Positions 40,728 through 54,564 of a DNA stretch of 64,000 bases are shown here, piece after piece (the stretch's first letter is position 1; each line of letters starts with the position of its first letter). The stretch is from Nocardioides yefusunii (GTDB lineage: Bacteria; Actinomycetota; Actinomycetes; Propionibacteriales; Nocardioidaceae), in contig NZ_CP034929.1 in NCBI RefSeq assembly GCF_004014875.1, positions 1,984,001-2,048,000 of the forward strand, written 5' to 3'. A program made the translations under genes and the position numbers. The notes under the pieces are model-generated. The model was not told the origin of the DNA, ran no database searches, and was given only the letters and a program-made list of their open reading frames with translations.

Positions 40728-41570
40728 TCAGCGCCCCAGGACGGCGACCTCGTCGTTGGCCGCACGGGCCGCGTCGGCCAGCGCCGTGGCCGAGGGGCCT
40801 GCCTGCAGGACGCCACGGCTGGTGCTGGGGACCACGTTGGCGGCCGCGTCACCGAAGATCCGCTGCATGTCGGCCACGGTGCCGCCCTGGGCGCCGAAGC
40901 CGGGGACCAGCAGCGGTCCGTTGATGGCCAGCGACGTGCCCGGGTCGGCGATCGTCGCGCCCACCACGGCGCCGAAGCTGCCCAGCGGGGAGGCGTCGGC
41001 GTTGAGGGCGCGCAGGTCGTCGAGGATCGAGGCAGCCACGGTACGGCCGTCGGCAGTGATCGAACGCTGCACCGAGGCACCTTCGGGGTTCGAGGTGAGC
41101 GCGAGCGCGAAGATGCCGGCGCCGGTGCGGCGGGCAGTCTCCACGAACGGGTCGAGCGAACCGAAGCCGAGGTAGGGGCTCACGGTGACGGCATCGGAGG
41201 CGAGGTCGGAACGCGGGTCCATGTAGGCATCCGCGTAGGCCTGCGAGGTCGAACCGATGTCGCCGCGCTTGACGTCCATGCAGACCAGCGCGCCGGCCTC
41301 ACGGGCGGCCTCGACGACGCGAGCCAGGACGGCCACACCACGGGAACCGAAGCGCTCGAAGAAGGCGGCCTGCGGCTTCACGATCGAGACGTGCGGCGCG
41401 ATCGCCTCGGTCGCGGTGAGCGCGAACTTCTCCATGCCGGCGAGGGTGTCCTCGAGGCCCCACGAGGCGAGCAGGGAGGCGTGCGGGTCGATGCCGACGC
41501 AGACGCGTCCGCGGGCCTCGATCGCGGCGGCCAGACGGGCGCCGAAGGGGACGGGCGAAGAGGTGCTCAT
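40728..41570 (-). CDS. pyrF: Orotidine-5'-phosphate decarboxylase PyrF (type 2)
   Basis: Last step of UMP synthesis. The 280-residue product is of the longer actinobacterial type, with VCVGIDPHASLLASWGL, FFERFGSRGVAVLARV, the catalytic VCMDVKRGDIGSTSQAYADAY and VTVSPYLGFGSLDPF. The ATG at 41570 (MSTSSPVPFGARLAAA) is chosen over the longer open frame, which runs into the pyrD side without family support. It is last in the carA-carB-pyrD-pyrF series, but a hairpin separates it from pyrD. Confidence 0.95.
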   Translation of the reverse strand: MSTSSPVPFGARLAAAIEARGRVCVGIDPHASLLASWGLEDTLAGMEKFALTATEAIAPHVSIVKPQAAFFERFGSRGVAVLARVVEAAREAGALVCMDVKRGDIGSTSQAYADAYMDPRSDLASDAVTVSPYLGFGSLDPFVETARRTGAGIFALALTSNPEGASVQRSITADGRTVAASILDDLRALNADASPLGSFGAVVGATIADPGTSLAINGPLLVPGFGAQGGTVADMQRIFGDAAANVVPSTSRGVLQAGPSATALADAARAANDEVAVLGR

Positions 41571-41595
41571 CAGATCTCCTGGTCCGGACGCGGGA

Positions 41596-41623
41596 CGAGG
41601 GAGACGCCTCGACGTCTCCCTCG
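41596..41623 (-). terminator. Hairpin between pyrD and pyrF
   Basis: A perfect 11-bp stem (41596-41606 with 41613-41623) with a 6-base loop lies 44 bp past the pyrD stop and 25 bp before the pyrF start. It may lower pyrF expression relative to pyrD or act as a processing site. Confidence 0.55.
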
Positions 41624-41667
41624 CTCCGTGTCCACGTGTGTGTCTTCTGCTGCGACCCGTGGGACCG

Positions 41668-42737
41668 TCAGCGGCCTGCGAGACCGCGCACGATCCTGCG
41701 CGGCCACAGCGGGCCCTCGTAGATGAACGCGGTGTAGCCCTGCAGCAGGTCGGCACCGGCCTCGAGGCGCGCAGCGGCGTCCTCGGGGGTGGTGATGCCG
41801 CCGACGCCGATCAGGGTGAGGTCGTCACCGACCCGTGCGCGCAGCATCCGCATGACCTCCAGCGAGCGCTGGGTCAGCGGGCGACCAGAGAGACCACCGG
41901 CACCGATCTCGGTCACCTTCGCGGCGTCCGACTTCAGGCCGTCGCGGGAGATGGTCGTGTTGGTGGCGATGATGCCGTCCAGACCGATCGCGATCGCCAT
42001 GTCGGCCACGGCGAGGACGTCCTCGTCGCTCAGGTCGGGGGCGATCTTGACCAGCAGCGGGACGCGCTTGTCGCGGTCGGCGGTCACCTCGTCGGCCTTG
42101 ACCCGCACGGCCTCCAGCAGCGGCTGGAGCTTCTCCACGGCCTGCAGGTCGCGCAGTCCGGGCGTGTTCGGCGAGGAGACGTTGACCACCAGGTAGTCGG
42201 CGTGCGGCGCGAGGAGTCGGGTGGACTTCTCGTAGTCCGCGATCGCGTCGTCCTCCTCGACGACCTTCGTCTTGCCGATGTTGACACCGAGCACGACGTC
42301 GGAGGCCTTGCCCGAGGCGGCACGGGCGGCGAGGCGCTGGGCCACCGCCTCCGCGCCGTCGTTGTTGAAGCCCATGCGGTTGACGATCGCGCGGTCCTCG
42401 GTCAGGCGGAACAGACGCGGCTGGGGGTTGCCCGGCTGCGGCTCACCGGTGACGGTGCCGATCTCGACGTGGCCGAAACCGAGGCCCGCGAGGGCGTCGA
42501 TGCCGACGGCGTTCTTGTCGAAACCAGCAGCCAGACCCAGGACGTGCGGGAACCGGATGCCCATCGCCTCGACCGGCGAACCGGCCTCGGCGGCGGCCGT
42601 GCCGACCACCCGCTGCGTGAGCGGGCGGGCGGCACGGATCGCGGCGAACGCCTTGTGGTGGATCCACTCGGGGTCGGTACGTGCGAAGACCTGCGTGAAG
42701 AGCTGGTCGTAGGCCTTGCCGGCCAGGGTCTTCTCGC

Positions 42738-42741
<4 letters not shown>
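41668..42741 (-). CDS. pyrD: Dihydroorotate dehydrogenase (quinone), PyrD class 2
   Basis: Membrane-associated FMN enzyme oxidising dihydroorotate to orotate with quinone. The 357-residue product has the N-terminal helical extension typical of class 2 ([23 protein letters not shown]), [34 protein letters not shown], the [16 protein letters not shown] motif with catalytic Ser, and [20 protein letters not shown]. The start is GTG at 42741, overlapping the carB stop (GTGA). Confidence 0.96.
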
Positions 42742-46058
<3,317 letters not shown>

Positions 46059-46060
46059 GA

Positions 46061-47212
46061 TCACGCCTCCTGGGGGGTGACGGTGGCGTCGGCCATCAGC
46101 TGGCTGAACCGGTCGAACAGGTACGCGGCGTCGTGGGGACCGGCCGCGGCCTCGGGGTGGTACTGCACGGAGAACGCCTTGAGCTTGCCCGCGGGGTCGC
46201 GGAGTTCGAGGCCCTCGACCACGTCGTCGTTGAGGCAGACGTGGGACACCGTGGCGATGCCGAACGGGGTCTCGGTGGCTGCGTCGAGCGGGGCGTCGAC
46301 AGCGAAACCGTGGTTGTGCGCGGTGACCTCGACCTTGCCGGTGGTGCGGTCCATCACCGGCTGGTTGATGCCACGGTGGCCGTACTTCAGCTTGTAGGTG
46401 CCGAAGCCGAGCGCGCGGCCGAAGAGCTGGTTGCCGAAGCAGATGCCGAAGTACGGGATCTCCTCGCCCAGGGCGGCCTTGAGCAGCTCGACCTGGCCGG
46501 TGGTCGCCGACGGGTCGCCGGGGCCGTTGGAGAAGAAGAGACCGTCGGGGTTGACGGCCTTGACGTCCTCGAGGGAGGCGTCGGCGGGCAGCACGTGCAC
46601 CTCGATGCCGCGCTCGGCCATCATGCGGGGCGTGTTGGCCTTGATGCCGAGGTCGAGGGCAGCGACGGTGAACTTCTTCTCACCGACGGCCGGGACGACG
46701 TAGGCCTGCGAGGTGGAGACGGCGTCGGACATGTTGGCGCCCGACATCTCGGCGGAGTTCTTGACCTTCTCCAGCAGCACGGCGGGATCGGTGTCGATCG
46801 AGGAGATGCCGACGCGCATCGCGCCACGCTCACGCAGGTGACGCGTGAGGGCGCGGGTGTCAATGCCGGAGATGCCGACGACGCCCTGCTCGCGCAGGTC
46901 GTCGGCGAGGGTGCGCTGGGCGCGCCAGTTGGACGGCACACGAGCAGGTTCACGCACGACGTAGCCGGCGACCCAGATGCGCGAGGACTCCGGGTCCTCG
47001 TCATTCATACCGGTGTTGCCGATGTGCGGAGCCGTCATGACGACGACCTGACCGTGGTACGACGGGTCCGTCAGGGTCTCCTGGTAACCGGTCATGCCGG
47101 TGTTGAAGACTGCTTCGCCGAAGGTCTCGCCTTCGGCTCCGAAGGACTCACCGTGGAAGACGCGACCGTCCTCGAGTACGAGGAGCGCGGGCTTGGGGGC
47201 ATGCAGAGGCAC
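46061..47212 (-). CDS. carA: Carbamoyl-phosphate synthase small subunit CarA
   Basis: Glutaminase subunit that passes ammonia to CarB. The 383-residue product has the N-terminal CPSase domain ([34 protein letters not shown]) and a class I amidotransferase domain with the nucleophile Cys in [16 protein letters not shown], then [11 protein letters not shown] and [14 protein letters not shown] with the His-Glu pair. The start is GTG at 47212 with an excellent AAGGAGG. That Shine-Dalgarno is part of the PyrR element. Confidence 0.97.
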   Translation of the reverse strand: MPLHAPKPALLVLEDGRVFHGESFGAEGETFGEAVFNTGMTGYQETLTDPSYHGQVVVMTAPHIGNTGMNDEDPESSRIWVAGYVVREPARVPSNWRAQRTLADDLREQGVVGISGIDTRALTRHLRERGAMRVGISSIDTDPAVLLEKVKNSAEMSGANMSDAVSTSQAYVVPAVGEKKFTVAALDLGIKANTPRMMAERGIEVHVLPADASLEDVKAVNPDGLFFSNGPGDPSATTGQVELLKAALGEEIPYFGICFGNQLFGRALGFGTYKLKYGHRGINQPVMDRTTGKVEVTAHNHGFAVDAPLDAATETPFGIATVSHVCLNDDVVEGLELRDPAGKLKAFSVQYHPEAAAGPHDAAYLFDRFSQLMADATVTPQEA

Positions 47213-47217
47213 GCCGA

Positions 47218-47256
47218 CCTCCTTCTCCGCCTCACTGGACGGATCGTTAAAGGATG
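47218..47256 (-). promoter_or_regulatory. PyrR-binding RNA element at the carA Shine-Dalgarno
   Basis: On the minus strand the 39-base element starts CATCCTTTAACGATCCG, contains the PyrR loop consensus GTCCAGTGAGGCGG and ends GAGAAGGAGG, the carA Shine-Dalgarno. TCCG and CGGA flank a 10-base loop, and CCTT upstream can pair with the AAGG of the Shine-Dalgarno. It matches the element before pyrR (52852-52890) at 37 of 39 positions. The arrangement fits PyrR-dependent translational repression as described in mycobacteria. The rest of 47257-47547 holds promoter sequence for carA and for the gene at 47548; no gene is seen. Confidence 0.88.
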
Positions 47257-47547
47257 TGTGAGCGGTGTGAACCTTATCAGCGGGACCGGACCCCCGATCG
47301 AGGGGTTGACGAGGGGGTCACTCAAAGAGAGCCATGTCACGTCGCCGTGACCCCAGCGTTCTCCTCTCGTGACGCTGAGCCTGAACGACGTCACGGCGCG
47401 GTCTCCCCTGCGGCCTGTGCCGCAAGGGGTCTGAGGCTGAGGTCTCACGGCCCGGTACGGATGGGTCACGGAACGGTGCACCGACCACTAGGTTGCTGTT
47501 CTACGGCCCCGGCACGGGTTCGAGAGTTCGGGCGACGGGGAGGACCC

Positions 47548-48165
47548 ATGGGCTTCGACACCTTCAGGCGGAACTACGCAGCCACCCGGGACACCGGTTC
47601 CGGAGGCCAGGTGTGGCTGCACCCGAACCTCGTCGTCACCCCCGGGTACGCCGAGTTCGCCCACGAGTTCGCGGGGTGCTCGTTCCGGGGCGGTGTCTAC
47701 CGCTTCCACGACGCCCGCAGCGGCCCCGTCGGGCAACGCGTCGCCGAGCAGATGTTCCCCGAGTTCAACGGTCGCTTCACCGTCTTCGCCCACTCCTGGA
47801 CCGGACGACAGTTCGCCGTCGACCTCGCGCGCGTCGTCGAGGAGGAACCGCAACTGCTGCTCCTGGACCCGGCCGACGGGCAGGCCTACGAAGTGCCGGT
47901 GAGCTTCGCCGGATTCCACGACGACGAACTCGTCCACAACCACCAAGCCGCACTGATGTCGGACTGGCACCGCGAATGGCTCGGCACCGGCTTCGGGTCA
48001 CGCACGTTGAGCCCTGAGGAGTGCGTCGGCCACCGGATCCCGCTCTACCTGGGCGGCGAGGACGAGATCTCCAACCTGGAGATCACCGACTTCGAGCTCC
48101 ACTGGTCGTTCAGTGCACAGCTGCGGACGCTCTTCCACAGCCGTACGAGATCAACCTCGGCCTGA
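47548..48165 (+). CDS. Tdi1-like immunity-domain protein (DUF1851)
   Basis: The 205-residue protein has a C-terminal block typical of the T6SS-immunity Tdi1/DUF1851 family: ECVGHRIPLYLGGEDEISNLEITDFELHWSFSAQL (about 155-190), with FTVFAHSWTGRQFAVDLARV and LLLLDPADGQAYEVP before it. Family members protect against toxins or act as SUKH/GAD-like partner domains. No toxin gene is adjacent, so it is either an orphan immunity gene or has a different job. The ATG at 47548 has GGGGAGGACCC upstream. It sits in the middle of the pyrimidine cluster and its end overlaps the convergent ABC-F gene by 15 bp. Confidence 0.82.
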   Translation: MGFDTFRRNYAATRDTGSGGQVWLHPNLVVTPGYAEFAHEFAGCSFRGGVYRFHDARSGPVGQRVAEQMFPEFNGRFTVFAHSWTGRQFAVDLARVVEEEPQLLLLDPADGQAYEVPVSFAGFHDDELVHNHQAALMSDWHREWLGTGFGSRTLSPEECVGHRIPLYLGGEDEISNLEITDFELHWSFSAQLRTLFHSRTRSTSA

Positions 48166-49791
48166 GCCGACCTCGAGTCGCAGGTGGGCGGCGTCCCAAC
48201 GACGACGCAGCCAGCGGTCGTGCGAGGCGACCACGATCGTCGCGGTGCTCTCCCCCACGGCGTCCTCGAGTTCGCTGGCCAACCCCAGGGAGAGGTGATT
48301 GGTCGGCTCGTCGAGCAGCAACAGGTCCGGACGTGAGGCCAGCACCAGGGCGAGTCCCAGACGACGACGCTGCCCCACCGAGAGCAGCCCGATCGGGCGC
48401 TGCAGGTCGGCCGGACGCACCAGCCCAAGCTCACGCAGCACGACGTCGGGCTCCTCGCCGAAGGCCTGTTCCCAGACGTACGCCGGAGATCGCGACGGAT
48501 CCTCGAAGTGCACGTCCTGCTCCAGTTCCGCGACCCGGCGAGCCGCGACGTCCACGGTGCCGGCGCTGGGAGCGATCCGTCCCGAGAGCACGCCGAGCAG
48601 GGTCGACTTCCCGACGCCGTTGCCGCCGGTGACGAGCAGGTGCTCCCCGGGTGCGACGTCCAGCTTGCTCACGCTCAGGCGCGGCGCGGTCGAGGTGTCG
48701 TCGTCGACCCGGAGGTCGCGGACCCGGATGGAAGCACCGGTGCTGGTCGTGACCGGTGCCGACAGGTGCAGGACCGGTCGCGGCTTTGCGACCTGAGCGG
48801 CCTCCGCTGCTGCGAGGCGGCGTTCGGCGTCGCGACGACGACGTGCCACCGCACTCTGGACGCGTTCGCCCTTGAAGGAGTGGACGAACTTGTCGTTGTC
48901 GCGCGGTCCTCGGCCACGGGCCACGTCGGACTCCCCCACCTGCGTGGCGCGTCGGAGTTCACGGAGCTCGTCCTGCTGAGCCAGCCAGGTCTGCTCCCAC
49001 CGTGCTCGGTCGGCGTTGCGCTTGGTCTCGTAGACGCTCCAGCCACCGTTGAACCGGCGTCCCCCGAGGCCGTCGGTACCGAACTCGCTGGGGTCGAGGT
49101 CGACGAGGTCGGTGCAGACCTCGTCGAGCAGGACGCGGTCGTGGGAGGCGACGAGGACGACGCCGGGCAGCGTCGTGAGGAATTCCGTCAGGATGCCCAG
49201 GGCGTCGTCGTCGAGGTGGTTGGTGGGTTCGTCGAGCAGGACGGCCGAGGGTCGCGTGGTCATGACGCCAGCGAGCGCGAGTCGCATCCGCTGTCCGCCT
49301 GACAGCGCACCGACCGGGCGCGTCTCGTCGAGCCCTCCGAGGCCGAGCCGCTCGGCTGCCTCCTGGGCACGACGGCCCGCGTCCCACGCATCGGTGGCCA
49401 CCGCACGCTCCAGGATCTGTGCGTGCCGCTGCGCCGCGACGGGGTCGTCGAGGTGGTCGGCCAGGATCTCGAGGTGGTCGAGGAGCCGTTGCAGGGGCGC
49501 CAGGGTCCGGGTCCGGACCTCGGCGACGGTCCACTCGTCTCGGAACGGGGGCTCCTGCCCCACCATGACGAGGTCCTTGGGCGCGGTGATGGTCCCCATG
49601 ACGACGGCCGTCTTCGGGAGGCGTTGGGCGACGGCGTGCAGCAGCGTCGACTTGCCACTGCCGTTCTCCCCCACCAACGCGGTGCGGCGCCCGGGCGCGA
49701 AGGTCAGGGAGAGGTCGCTGATGACGGTGCGGGCACCGTAGGCGACGGTGACGTCATCGAGGGCGACGGGGCGCAAGGAAGAGGCAGTCAT
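48151..49791 (-). CDS. ABC-F family ATPase (ribosome-protection type)
   Basis: The 546-residue protein has two ABC domains and no membrane segments, as in ABC-F factors that act on ribosomes. Domain 1: Walker A VGENGSGKSTLL, signature LSGGQRMRLALAG, Walker B AVLLDEPTNHLDDDAL. The linker (about 240-330) is charged and helical. Domain 2: Walker A GGNGVGKSTLLG, signature LSVGQRRRLGLAL, Walker B LLLLDEPTNHLSLGL. It resembles the antibiotic-resistance group in size and linker, but the drug class cannot be read. Its leader contains a tiny ORF and hairpins, a pattern known for drug-inducible ABC-F genes. It separates pyrC from carA. Confidence 0.88.
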   Translation of the reverse strand: MTASSLRPVALDDVTVAYGARTVISDLSLTFAPGRRTALVGENGSGKSTLLHAVAQRLPKTAVVMGTITAPKDLVMVGQEPPFRDEWTVAEVRTRTLAPLQRLLDHLEILADHLDDPVAAQRHAQILERAVATDAWDAGRRAQEAAERLGLGGLDETRPVGALSGGQRMRLALAGVMTTRPSAVLLDEPTNHLDDDALGILTEFLTTLPGVVLVASHDRVLLDEVCTDLVDLDPSEFGTDGLGGRRFNGGWSVYETKRNADRARWEQTWLAQQDELRELRRATQVGESDVARGRGPRDNDKFVHSFKGERVQSAVARRRRDAERRLAAAEAAQVAKPRPVLHLSAPVTTSTGASIRVRDLRVDDDTSTAPRLSVSKLDVAPGEHLLVTGGNGVGKSTLLGVLSGRIAPSAGTVDVAARRVAELEQDVHFEDPSRSPAYVWEQAFGEEPDVVLRELGLVRPADLQRPIGLLSVGQRRRLGLALVLASRPDLLLLDEPTNHLSLGLASELEDAVGESTATIVVASHDRWLRRRWDAAHLRLEVGSGRG

Positions 49792-49804
49792 GAGAGCTCC
49801 TGAG

Positions 49805-49937
49805 GTCGCAAGGGGGTCCCTGCGACGAGAACGAGGGGTACGTCGGACCGGCCGGGCTGTTCAGCCGCTGGCGCCGGTCAGGTCAGGAGGTCATCCACAC
49901 GGACGTCACCCTACGAGGCGCCTCACCGAATGCCCAA
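49805..49937 (-). promoter_or_regulatory. ABC-F gene leader: promoter, small upstream ORF and hairpins
   Basis: On the minus strand: -35 TTGGGC (49937-49932), 18 bases, -10 TAGGGT (49913-49908). Initiation would fall at about 49900, where the mini-ORF GTG TGG ATG ACC TCC TGA (49900-49883) begins, so it could be translated as a leaderless peptide. A hairpin follows (GACCGGC/GCCGGTC with an inner GGCTG/CAGCC). A second one (GTCGCA at 49826-49821 with TGCGAC at 49810-49805) lies just before the ABC-F Shine-Dalgarno CAGGAG. Confidence 0.45.
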
Positions 49938-49958
49938 GTGCGCTGAACCGGGACGCAG

Positions 49959-49992
49959 CGAGGCCCGCCCCACCGCAGCGGGACGGGCCTCG
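49959..49992 (-). terminator. Terminator after pyrC
   Basis: A 12-bp stem with one wobble pair (49959-49970 with 49981-49992) and a 10-base loop lies 21 bp past the pyrC stop. Confidence 0.7.
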
Positions 49993-50013
49993 TCGTACGG
50001 GCAGGTGCGTGCG

Positions 50014-51341
50014 TCAGTCGAGCTTGCCGTCGCGCACGGTCACGGTGCCGTTGTAGATCGTGTGCAGAACGCGCGAGACGACACTGCGGCCGTGCCACGG
50101 GTTGTTGCGGCTCAGGGAGACCGAGTCAGCACGGTCGACGGTGACCTCGGCCTCGGGGTCCACCAGCGTCAGGTGCGCGGGCTCGCCGACGGCGAGGGTG
50201 CCGCCCTGGCCGGCCAGGCCGGCGATCTTCGCGGGGTTCTGGCTCATCACGCGGGCGATGTCGGCCCAGGTGAAGTCGTCGCCCATCGCGGTGCGGACCA
50301 CGGCGAGCGCGGTCTCGAGACCGAGCATGCCGAACGCGGCGTCGACGAAGGCGTGCTCCTTGTCGTGGCGTGCGTGCGGCGCGTGGTCGGTGGCGACCGC
50401 GTCGATGGTGCCGTCAGCGAGCGCGGCGCGCAGGGCGAGGACGTCCTCGGCCGGACGCAGCGGCGGGTTGACCTTGTAGACGGGGTCGTAGCCCTCGAGC
50501 AGGTCGGTGGTGAGCAGCAGGTGGTGCGGGGTCACCTCGGCGGTGACGTCGATGCCGAGGGACTTCGCCCAGCGGATGATCTCCACCGAACCGGCGGTCG
50601 AGACGTGCGCGACGTGCAGACGCGAGTTGGTGTGACGCGCGAGCATCACGTCGCGGGCCACGATGACCTCCTCGGCCACGCCGGGCCAGCCCGGCAGACC
50701 GAGACGTCCCGAGACCTCACCCTCGTGGCAGCACGAGGTGCTGCCGGCCAGGTGCGGGTCCTGGGAGTGCTGGGAGATGACGCCGCCGAACGCCTTGACG
50801 TACTCCAGCGCGCGACGCATCACGCGGGAGTCGTGGACACACTTGCCGTCGTCGGAGAAGACCGTGACGCCGGCACGCGAGCGGTGCATCAGGCCGAGCT
50901 CAGCGAGCTCCTCGCCGGCGAGGCCCTTGGTGACCGCGCCGACGGGCTGGACCTGCACGAGGCCGGCCTTCACACCCAGGTCGAAGACGCGCTCGGCGGC
51001 CTCGGCGGTGTCGGTGACGGGGTTGGTGTTGGCCATCGCCAGGACGGCGGTGTAGCCACCCACAGCGGCGGCACGCGAACCGGTCACGACGGTCTCGGCG
51101 TCCTCGCGGCCCGGCTCACGCAGGTGGGTGTGCAGGTCGACGAGACCCGGCAGGGCGACCAGACCGGCGGCGTCGATGACCTCGGCGCCAGCAGCGGCGT
51201 CAGCCGGGATCTCGCCGACAGCGGCGATGACACCGTCGACGACGAGGACGTCGGCGACGTCGCCACCGAGGATGGAGGCGCCGGTGATCAGCAGCGCGTT
51301 CGGGGTGTTCGCGGACGTGGTGTCAGTCAGGGGAGCGCTCA

Positions 51342-51342
<1 letters not shown>
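50014..51342 (-). CDS. pyrC: Dihydroorotase PyrC
   Basis: Zinc amidohydrolase that cyclises carbamoyl aspartate to dihydroorotate. The 442-residue product is the long class I form, with LPGLVDLHTHLREPGREDAE (metal His pair), the SRVMRRALEYV and ISQHSQDPHLAG regions, SRLHVAHVSTAGSVEII and IDAVATDHAPHARHDKE with the catalytic Asp. The ATG at 51342 overlaps the pyrB stop by one base (TGATG). It is last in pyrR-pyrB-pyrC and is followed by a terminator. Confidence 0.96.
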
Positions 51343-52969
<1,627 letters not shown>

Positions 52970-52994
52970 TCACACCGTCCGGATGACGCAGACC

Positions 52995-53023
52995 GGCCCC
53001 GGACGCTGGTGCCGTCCAGGGCC
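52995..53023 (-). terminator. Weak hairpin after the fadA2-like gene
   Basis: GGCCC and GGAC pair with GTCC and GGGCC across one mismatch (52995-53004 with 53014-53023), about 40 bp beyond the thiolase stop and upstream of the pyrR promoter. Confidence 0.4.
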
Positions 53024-53061
53024 GCTCAGGTGGTGCGTGTGCTCAGCGAGCGTGCGTGGCG

Positions 53062-54345
53062 TCAGGGCTTCTCGAGGATCGCGACGACGCCCTGGCCGCC
53101 GGCGGCACAGATGGAGATGAGCCCCCGGCCCGAGCCCTTGGCGTCGAGCAGCTTGGCGAGCACCGGGACGATACGGCCACCGGTCGCGGCGAACGGGTGC
53201 GCGGCGGCGAGCGAGGATCCGTTGACGTTGAGCTTGTCGCGGTCGATCGAGCCGAGCGGCGCGTCGAGGCCCAGGCGCTCCTTGCAGAAGATCGGGTCCT
53301 CCCATGCCTTGAGGGTGGAGAGCACCTGGGAGGCGAAGGCCTCGTGGATCTCGTAGTAGTCGAAGTCCTGAAGCGTGAGGCCCTCGCGCTGCAGCATCGT
53401 GGCCACGGCGTAGGCGGGTGCCATCAGCAGGCCTTCGTGTCCGTGGACGTAGTCGACGGCGGCGGTCTCGTAGGCGGTCAGGTAGGCCAGGACCGGCCAG
53501 CCCTGTTCGGCGGCGTACTCCTCGCTGGCGAGCAGGACGACGGAGGCTCCGTCGGAGAGCGGGGTGGAGTTGCCGGCCGTCATGGTGGCGGCAGCCCCCT
53601 TGCCGAAGACGGGCTTGAGCTTGGCGAGCTTCTCAGGCGTGGAGTCGGCGCGCATGTTGGTGTCGCGTTCGACGCCACGGAACGGGGTGACGAGGTCGTC
53701 GTGGAAGCCCTCCTCCCACGAGCGGGCGAGGTTCTGGTGGCTGCGGGCGGCGAGCTCGTCCTGCTCCTCGCGGCCGATGCGCCACTCCAGGGCGGTGAGG
53801 GCGGCGTGCTCGCCCATCGACTTGCGGGTGCGGGGCTCGGAGTTCTGCGGAATCGAGAGGCCGATGTCGCCGGGGCGGATCTGTCCGAGGGCGATCAGCT
53901 TGCCCTTGGTGTCGCGGGCGGTGTTGACCTTCATCAGCTTCTTGCGGAGCTTGTCGCTGATCGCGACGGGCGCGTCGGAGGTGGTGTCGGAGCCACCGGC
54001 GATGCCGACCTCGATCTGGCCGAGGGCGATCTTGTTGGCCACCTGGATGACGGCCTGCAGGCCGGTGCCGCAGGCCTGCTGGATGTCGGTGGCGGGCGTC
54101 GTGGGGGCGAGCTTGGAGCCGAGGACGCACTCGCGGGCGAGGTTGAAGTCGCGGCTGTGCTTGAGGACCGCACCGGCGACGACCTCGCCGACCTGCACGC
54201 CAGCCAGACCGAAGCGGTCCACGAGACCGTCGATCGCAGCGGTGAGCATCTCTTGGTTGGAGACGTCGGCGTAGACGCCGTTGGAGCGGGCGAAGGGGAT
54301 GCGGTTGCCGCCGATGACGGCGACCCTGCGAGTGCTGACCTGCAT
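53062..54345 (-). CDS. Acetyl-CoA acetyltransferase / 3-ketoacyl-CoA thiolase (FadA2/FadI-like)
   Basis: The 427-residue thiolase has the acylation cysteine in IQQACGTGLQAV (about residue 92), the DYYEIHEAFASQVLSTLKAWE segment, the NVNGSSLAAAHPFAATGGRI His motif and the C-terminal catalytic Cys in LISICAAGGQGV. Its length and divergent position beside the FabG4-like reductase match mycobacterial fadA2 (Rv0243) and its neighbours. It probably works in beta-oxidation or reversible acetoacetyl-CoA formation. The ATG at 54345 has AGGAGA upstream. Confidence 0.9.
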   Translation of the reverse strand: MQVSTRRVAVIGGNRIPFARSNGVYADVSNQEMLTAAIDGLVDRFGLAGVQVGEVVAGAVLKHSRDFNLARECVLGSKLAPTTPATDIQQACGTGLQAVIQVANKIALGQIEVGIAGGSDTTSDAPVAISDKLRKKLMKVNTARDTKGKLIALGQIRPGDIGLSIPQNSEPRTRKSMGEHAALTALEWRIGREEQDELAARSHQNLARSWEEGFHDDLVTPFRGVERDTNMRADSTPEKLAKLKPVFGKGAAATMTAGNSTPLSDGASVVLLASEEYAAEQGWPVLAYLTAYETAAVDYVHGHEGLLMAPAYAVATMLQREGLTLQDFDYYEIHEAFASQVLSTLKAWEDPIFCKERLGLDAPLGSIDRDKLNVNGSSLAAAHPFAATGGRIVPVLAKLLDAKGSGRGLISICAAGGQGVVAILEKP

Positions 54346-54444
54346 GGCTTGTCTCCTGGAGCGGTGGTGCGGCGGCTGCGGACCGACGCCGTGGGGCGTC
54401 AGGCTACTGTGTCGCGCGTCATGGACACTGGCCGGTAGACGCGG

Positions 54445-54464
54445 AGTTACACCTACAGTTACAC
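54445..54464. promoter_or_regulatory. Direct repeat in the fadA2 / fabG4 divergent promoter region
   Basis: AGTTACAC occurs twice (54445-54452 and 54457-54464), separated by CTAC, in the 219-bp space between the two divergent genes. No regulator gene is adjacent. It is a candidate operator, or the repeat may include a -10 (TACAGT). Confidence 0.4.
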
Positions 54465-54564
54465 ATCCGGGTCCGTCCGGCGGCGGTGTTCCACGCCAGC
54501 CCCGCGACTCCTGTCCCCTGCCCGACCGGGCACCGCACCCGCACCGTTCGAAGAGGATCTCGAC

